Source: Escherichia coli
GTDB taxonomy: Bacteria; Pseudomonadota; Gammaproteobacteria; Enterobacterales; Enterobacteriaceae
Assembly (NCBI RefSeq): GCF_036503815.1
Contig: NZ_AP027764.1
Coordinates: 3,968,001-4,032,000, forward strand
DNA length: 64,000 nucleotides
Direction of reading: 5' to 3'
The translations under genes and the position numbers were made by a program. How positions within the stretch are numbered: position 1 is the first letter of the stretch; every line of letters begins with the position of its first letter. The notes beneath the pieces were generated by a model, which made no database searches, was not told the origin of the DNA, and saw nothing but the letters and a program-made list of their open reading frames with translations. This document shows positions 60,209-64,000 of the stretch, piece after piece.

Positions 60209-62806
60209 TTAAACCGCAGTCTGGAAAATCACCCCATCCGCTTTTTCGGTGTACTGAGAAAGCTGGTTGAAGTTCAGATAACGGTAAGTATCAACGGCTG
60301 TTTTATCTACCTGCGCCACGTAGGTCTGGTACTCTTCCGGCGTCGGCAGTTTGCCAATCAGCGCCGCAACAGCAGCCAGTTCAGCAGAAGCCAGGAAGAC
60401 GTTCGCGCCAGTACCCAGACGGTTCGGGAAGTTACGGGTAGAGGTGGAAACCACCGTCGCACCGTCTGCTACACGCGCCTGGTTACCCATACACAGGGAA
60501 CAGCCAGGTATCTCGATACGCGCACCGCTCTTACCGAAGACGCTGTAATAGCCTTCCTCGGTAAGCTGCGCAGCGTCCATACGGGTTGGCGGTGCCACCC
60601 ACAGGCGGGTCGGTAGCTGACCTTTATGCGCATCCAGCAGTTTACCGGCGGCACGGAAGTGACCGATGTTGGTCATGCAAGAACCGATAAACACTTCGTC
60701 GATTTTCTCGCCCTGTACCGCAGACAGCGGACGCGCGTCGTCCGGGTCGTTCGGTGCACAGAGGATTGGCTCTTTGATATCCGCCAGATCGATGTCGATC
60801 ACTGCCGCGTATTCCGCATCTGCATCGGCTTCCAGCAACTCAGGATTCGCCAGCCATTTTTCCATGCCCTGAATACGACGTTCCAGGGTACGACGATCGC
60901 CGTAACCTTCCGCGATCATCCACTTCAGCAAAACGATGTTGGAGTTCAGGTATTCGATGATCGGTTCTTTGTTCAGCTTGATGGTACAACCGGCAGCAGA
61001 ACGCTCGGCGGACGCATCGGTCAGCTCAAAGGCCTGCTCAACTTTCAGATCCGGCAGACCTTCAATTTCCAGAATGCGACCAGAGAAGATGTTTTTCTTG
61101 CCTTTCTTCTCAACGGTCAGCAGACCTTGTTTGATCGCATACAGCGGAATGGCGTGTACCAGATCGCGCAGGGTGATGCCCGGCTGCATTTTGCCTTTGA
61201 AGCGAACCAGAACGGATTCCGGCATATCCAGCGGCATTACACCTGTTGCAGCTGCAAATGCCACCAGACCAGAGCCCGCCGGGAAAGAGATACCGATCGG
61301 GAAACGGGTATGGGAGTCACCGCCAGTACCGACGGTATCCGGCAGCAGCATACGGTTCAGCCAGGAGTGAATTACGCCGTCACCCGGACGCAGCGACACA
61401 CCGCCACGGTTCATGATAAAGTCCGGCAGCGTGTGGTGCGTGTTCACGTCAACTGGTTTCGGATAAGCCGCGGTGTGACAGAAAGACTGCATCACCAGAT
61501 CAGCCGAGAAGCCCAGGCACGCCAGGTCTTTCAGTTCATCACGGGTCATCGGGCCGGTGGTGTCCTGAGAACCGACAGAGGTCATTTTCGGTTCGCAGTA
61601 CGCGCCCGGACGAATGCCTTTCACGCCGCAGGCACGACCGACCATTTTCTGCGCCAGCGAGAAGCCGCGATCGCTCTCAGCGACATCTTTCGCCTGACGG
61701 AACACATCGCTGTGTGGCAGGCCGAGTGCTTCACGCGCTTTGGTGGTCAGGCCACGCCCGATAATCAGCGGAATACGGCCGCCAGCACGCACTTCATCAA
61801 TCAGCACGTCGGTTTTCAGTTCGAAGGTCGCCAGCAGTTCGCCGGTTTCGTGGTTACGCACTTCACCTTTGTACGGGTAAACGTCAATCACGTCGCCCAT
61901 GTTCAGGTTAGAGACGTCGACTTCGATTGGCAGTGCGCCGGCGTCTTCCATTGTGTTAAAGAAGATTGGCGCAATTTTACCGCCGAGACACAAACCACCG
62001 CCGCGTTTGTTCGGTACATGAGGAATATCTTCACCCATAAACCACAGCACGGAGTTCGTGGCGGATTTACGCGATGAACCCGTACCCACAACGTCACCGA
62101 CGTACGCCAGCGGGAAACCTTTCTGTTGCAGAGCTTCGATTTGCTTGATCGGACCAACAACACCCGGCTGGTCTGGCTCAATACCTTCACGCGCGTTTTT
62201 CAGCATCGCCAACGCGTGCAGTGGGATATCCGGGCGTGACCACGCATCCGGTGCCGGAGAAAGGTCATCGGTGTTGGTTTCGCCAGTTACTTTGAAGACG
62301 GTAACGGTCAGTTTTTCAGCCAGCGCCGGGCGATTCAGGAACCATTCGGCATCTGCCCAGGACTGCATTACCTGCTTCGCATATTCGTTACCTGCTTTCG
62401 CTTTCTCTTCTACGTCATAGAAGTTATCGAACATCAGCAGCGTGTGAGAAAGTGCTTTGGCAGCGATCGGTGCCAGTTTGGCATCATCCAGCGCGTCGAT
62501 CAGCGGATGAATATTATAACCACCCTGCATGGTGCCCAGCAGTTCGATGGCTTTTTCCGGAGTCAGCAGTGGGGATTTAGCTTCGCCTTTGGCGACAGCA
62601 GCCAGGAAGCCTGCTTTTACATAGGCTGCTTCATCGACGCCAGGGGGAACACGGTTGGTTAACAGATCTAACAGGAATTCTTCTTCGCCCGCGGGCGGGT
62701 TTTTCAGCAGCTCTACAAGTGCGGCCATTTGGTTTGCATCCAGGGGTTTGGGCGCAATCCCCTCAGCGGCACGCTCAGCTACGTGCTTACGGTATTCTTC
62801 TAGCAC
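60209..62806 (-). CDS. acnB: Aconitate hydratase B / 2-methylisocitrate dehydratase, GTG start
   Basis: AcnB isomerises citrate and isocitrate in the TCA cycle and works in the methylcitrate cycle; the apo-protein binds its own mRNA when iron is low. The 865-residue protein has the HEAT-like N-terminal domain, swivel domain and Fe-S catalytic domains with cluster cysteines in GSCMTNIGHF and GCSLCMGNQ (Cys710, 769, 772). The start is GTG at 62806 (VLEEYRKH) with GAGGAGA upstream; the open frame reaches back to 62959 but the extra residues are not AcnB. It is divergent from yacH. Confidence 0.97.
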   Translation of the reverse strand: MLEEYRKHVAERAAEGIAPKPLDANQMAALVELLKNPPAGEEEFLLDLLTNRVPPGVDEAAYVKAGFLAAVAKGEAKSPLLTPEKAIELLGTMQGGYNIHPLIDALDDAKLAPIAAKALSHTLLMFDNFYDVEEKAKAGNEYAKQVMQSWADAEWFLNRPALAEKLTVTVFKVTGETNTDDLSPAPDAWSRPDIPLHALAMLKNAREGIEPDQPGVVGPIKQIEALQQKGFPLAYVGDVVGTGSSRKSATNSVLWFMGEDIPHVPNKRGGGLCLGGKIAPIFFNTMEDAGALPIEVDVSNLNMGDVIDVYPYKGEVRNHETGELLATFELKTDVLIDEVRAGGRIPLIIGRGLTTKAREALGLPHSDVFRQAKDVAESDRGFSLAQKMVGRACGVKGIRPGAYCEPKMTSVGSQDTTGPMTRDELKDLACLGFSADLVMQSFCHTAAYPKPVDVNTHHTLPDFIMNRGGVSLRPGDGVIHSWLNRMLLPDTVGTGGDSHTRFPIGISFPAGSGLVAFAAATGVMPLDMPESVLVRFKGKMQPGITLRDLVHAIPLYAIKQGLLTVEKKGKKNIFSGRILEIEGLPDLKVEQAFELTDASAERSAAGCTIKLNKEPIIEYLNSNIVLLKWMIAEGYGDRRTLERRIQGMEKWLANPELLEADADAEYAAVIDIDLADIKEPILCAPNDPDDARPLSAVQGEKIDEVFIGSCMTNIGHFRAAGKLLDAHKGQLPTRLWVAPPTRMDAAQLTEEGYYSVFGKSGARIEIPGCSLCMGNQARVADGATVVSTSTRNFPNRLGTGANVFLASAELAAVAALIGKLPTPEEYQTYVAQVDKTAVDTYRYLNFNQLSQYTEKADGVIFQTAV

Positions 62807-63160
62807 GACGGTTCTCCTCGCTCTCATTGTCATAGTGCGGCAGGCGATTCTCTTCACGCTCCTGTGAGACAGCAGTTTGTAGGGTAAATGCCCAGTACCG
62901 CAACGGGCAGAATAGCAGGATTTTGACGATGTGTTAATCTGTTTACAAAAAAGCAACATAAAAAAGTGGCTGAATCGTTAAGGATGGTCTAGAGATTGTT
63001 TCCCTCCGTAAAAACTTCGTTAATTCGCATGGTGATAATCACCTTTCTCAACGAATCCCAAGATTAGTCAAAATTTAAACTACCGCCTCTTTATACTCGG
63101 ATTCACAGCACCTGCGGGTGGCAGTTCGCCGACCATTGCGATTTCCTTGAGATCCGAATT
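62807..63160. other. Intergenic region between divergent acnB and yacH
   Basis: A 354-bp gap with promoters for both genes. No convincing ORF, repeat or RNA gene was seen. A TGTGTTAATCTGTTTACA stretch near 62932-62949 weakly resembles a CRP site (one good half only). acnB is known to respond to CRP, Cra and Fis, but I cannot place those sites with confidence. Confidence 0.5.
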
Positions 63161-64000
63161 ATGAAAATGACTTTGCCGTTTAAACCCCATGTGCTGGCGC
63201 TAATTTGCAGTGCCGGGCTTTGTGCCGCCTCTGCCGGGCTATATATAAAAAGCCGCACAGTGGAAGCGCCTGTGGAAGCACAATCGACACAACTGGCTGC
63301 GCCTGTGGAAGCACAATCGACACAACTGGCTGCGCCTGACATCACCGCAGTTACGCTTCCTGCAACGGTTTCCGCACCGCCCGTAACGCCCGCCGTCGTT
63401 AAAACCGCATTCAGCACTGCGCAAATAGATCAATGGGTTGCACCTGTCGCGCTGTACCCCGACTCTTTGCTTTCACAAGTGTTAATGGCATCAACCTATC
63501 CGGCAAACGTTGCGCAAGCAGTGCAATGGTCGCACGATAATCCACTTAAACAAGGCGATGCTGCTATTCAGGCGGTATCTGACCAGCCGTGGGACGCCAG
63601 CGTCAAATCGCTGGTGGCTTTTCCGCAATTGATGGCGTTAATGGGCGAAAACCCGCAGTGGGTGCAAAATCTTGGCGACGCATTTCTGGCGCAACCACAG
63701 GACGTAATGGACTCAGTACAGCGTTTACGACAACTGGCGCAACAAACCGGCTCGCTGAAGTCATCAACCGAACAGAAAGTTATTACCACAACGAAGAAAG
63801 CTATACCGGTAAAACAGACAGTCACGGCTCCCGTCATACCATCCAATACCGTTACAACTGCCAACCCTGTCATTACAGAGCCTGCAACAACCGTCATTTC
63901 CATTGAGCCCGCCAATCCTGATGTGGTCTATATTCCCAACTACAACCCAACCGTGGTTTACGGGAACTGGGCCAATACTGCGTATCCGCCGGTTTATCTG
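63161..64000 (+). CDS. yacH: DUF3300 family protein YacH, 3' end missing
   Basis: The first 280 codons of yacH (full K-12 protein about 617 residues). An N-terminal hydrophobic segment (about residues 8-28) acts as a signal or anchor. A DUF3300 domain follows (about 85-190, WVAPVALYPDSLLSQVL), then a Thr/Val/Pro-rich linker. The C-terminal part, which in K-12 is His/Asp-rich and repetitive, is beyond the window. A 33-bp in-frame tandem duplication lies near the N-terminus. The function is unknown. Confidence 0.93.
   Translation, partial: MKMTLPFKPHVLALICSAGLCAASAGLYIKSRTVEAPVEAQSTQLAAPVEAQSTQLAAPDITAVTLPATVSAPPVTPAVVKTAFSTAQIDQWVAPVALYPDSLLSQVLMASTYPANVAQAVQWSHDNPLKQGDAAIQAVSDQPWDASVKSLVAFPQLMALMGENPQWVQNLGDAFLAQPQDVMDSVQRLRQLAQQTGSLKSSTEQKVITTTKKAIPVKQTVTAPVIPSNTVTTANPVITEPATTVISIEPANPDVVYIPNYNPTVVYGNWANTAYPPVYL
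63266..63331 (+). repeat. 33-bp in-frame tandem duplication in yacH
   Basis: Two identical 33-bp units lie side by side (63266-63298 and 63299-63331), followed by seven more matching bases. They encode APVEAQSTQLA twice. Being in frame, they lengthen the exported linker without disrupting the gene. I recall only one unit in K-12. Confidence 0.95.

Noticed and set aside
60626..62077. A 483-codon open frame on the plus strand opposite acnB
   Set aside because: Its composition (rich in Arg, His, Gln, Phe) is what the antisense of a high-GC-third-position gene gives; there is no ribosome site or recognisable domain, and acnB is certain.
62932..62949. A CRP site upstream of acnB
   Set aside because: Only one half-site is reasonable (TGTGT), so I do not call it as a feature.

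Overview
The window is Escherichia coli chromosome, or a very close Escherichia relative, running in the opposite direction to the usual K-12 map. I recognise almost every gene and its order from the K-12 region between yacH/acnB and glnD: glnD-dapD-yaeI-yaeH-cdaR-degP-dgt-mtn-btuF-yadS-erpA-clcA-hemL-fhuBDCA-mrcB-hrpB-thpR-sfsA-dksA-gluQ-pcnB-folK-yad fimbriae-panBC-rpnC-panD-yadE-yadI-yadHG-can-hpt-gcd-cueO-yacC-speED-yacL-acnB-yacH. Only glnD (5' part missing) and yacH (3' part missing) are cut by the window edges. There are no rRNA or tRNA genes, CRISPR arrays, insertion sequences or prophages. Comparisons with K-12 are from memory, not from an alignment.

Layout. Positions 1-14405 are housekeeping genes: nitrogen signalling (glnD), lysine/peptidoglycan precursor synthesis (dapD), a Tat-type phosphodiesterase (yaeI), envelope protease (degP, with a clear sigma-E promoter), dGTPase, methylthioadenosine nucleosidase with overlapping B12-binding protein (mtn-btuF), Fe-S delivery (erpA), a Cl-/H+ antiporter (clcA) and haem synthesis (hemL). 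Positions 14440-20400 hold the ferrichrome operon fhuACDB, transcribed leftward. Positions 20615-25491 are accessory: an AT-rich, four-gene chaperone-usher fimbrial operon (major subunit, chaperone, usher, two-domain tip adhesin) between fhuA and mrcB, a place where I recall no genes in K-12. mrcB to folK (25825-35734) is again core, including pcnB with its AUU start codon.

Positions 36078-43167 are the seven-gene Yad fimbrial operon (yadN, yadV, htrE, yadM, yadL, yadK, yadC). Its proteins look clearly diverged from the K-12 versions while the flanks are near-identical. The chaperone gene yadV is split by one extra base in a run of nine C, so the operon is either switched off by homopolymer slippage, decayed, or affected by a sequencing error. 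Next come pantothenate synthesis genes (panB, panC, panD) interrupted by a full ERIC element and by rpnC, a Rpn-family nuclease gene that carries a convincing internal start for a 66-residue C-terminal product.

Positions 46744-58266 are core envelope, transport, CO2, purine salvage, glucose, copper and spermidine genes, with a textbook CueR promoter at cueO and a perfect-core CRP site between hpt and gcd. Positions 58516-59607 carry a second accessory gene, an exported Sel1-repeat protein between speD and yacL. The window ends with yacL, acnB and the start of yacH, whose leader-proximal region contains a 33-bp in-frame tandem duplication. The points most worth follow-up are the yadV poly-C tract, the internal rpnC start, the extra fimbrial operon and the Sel1 gene.
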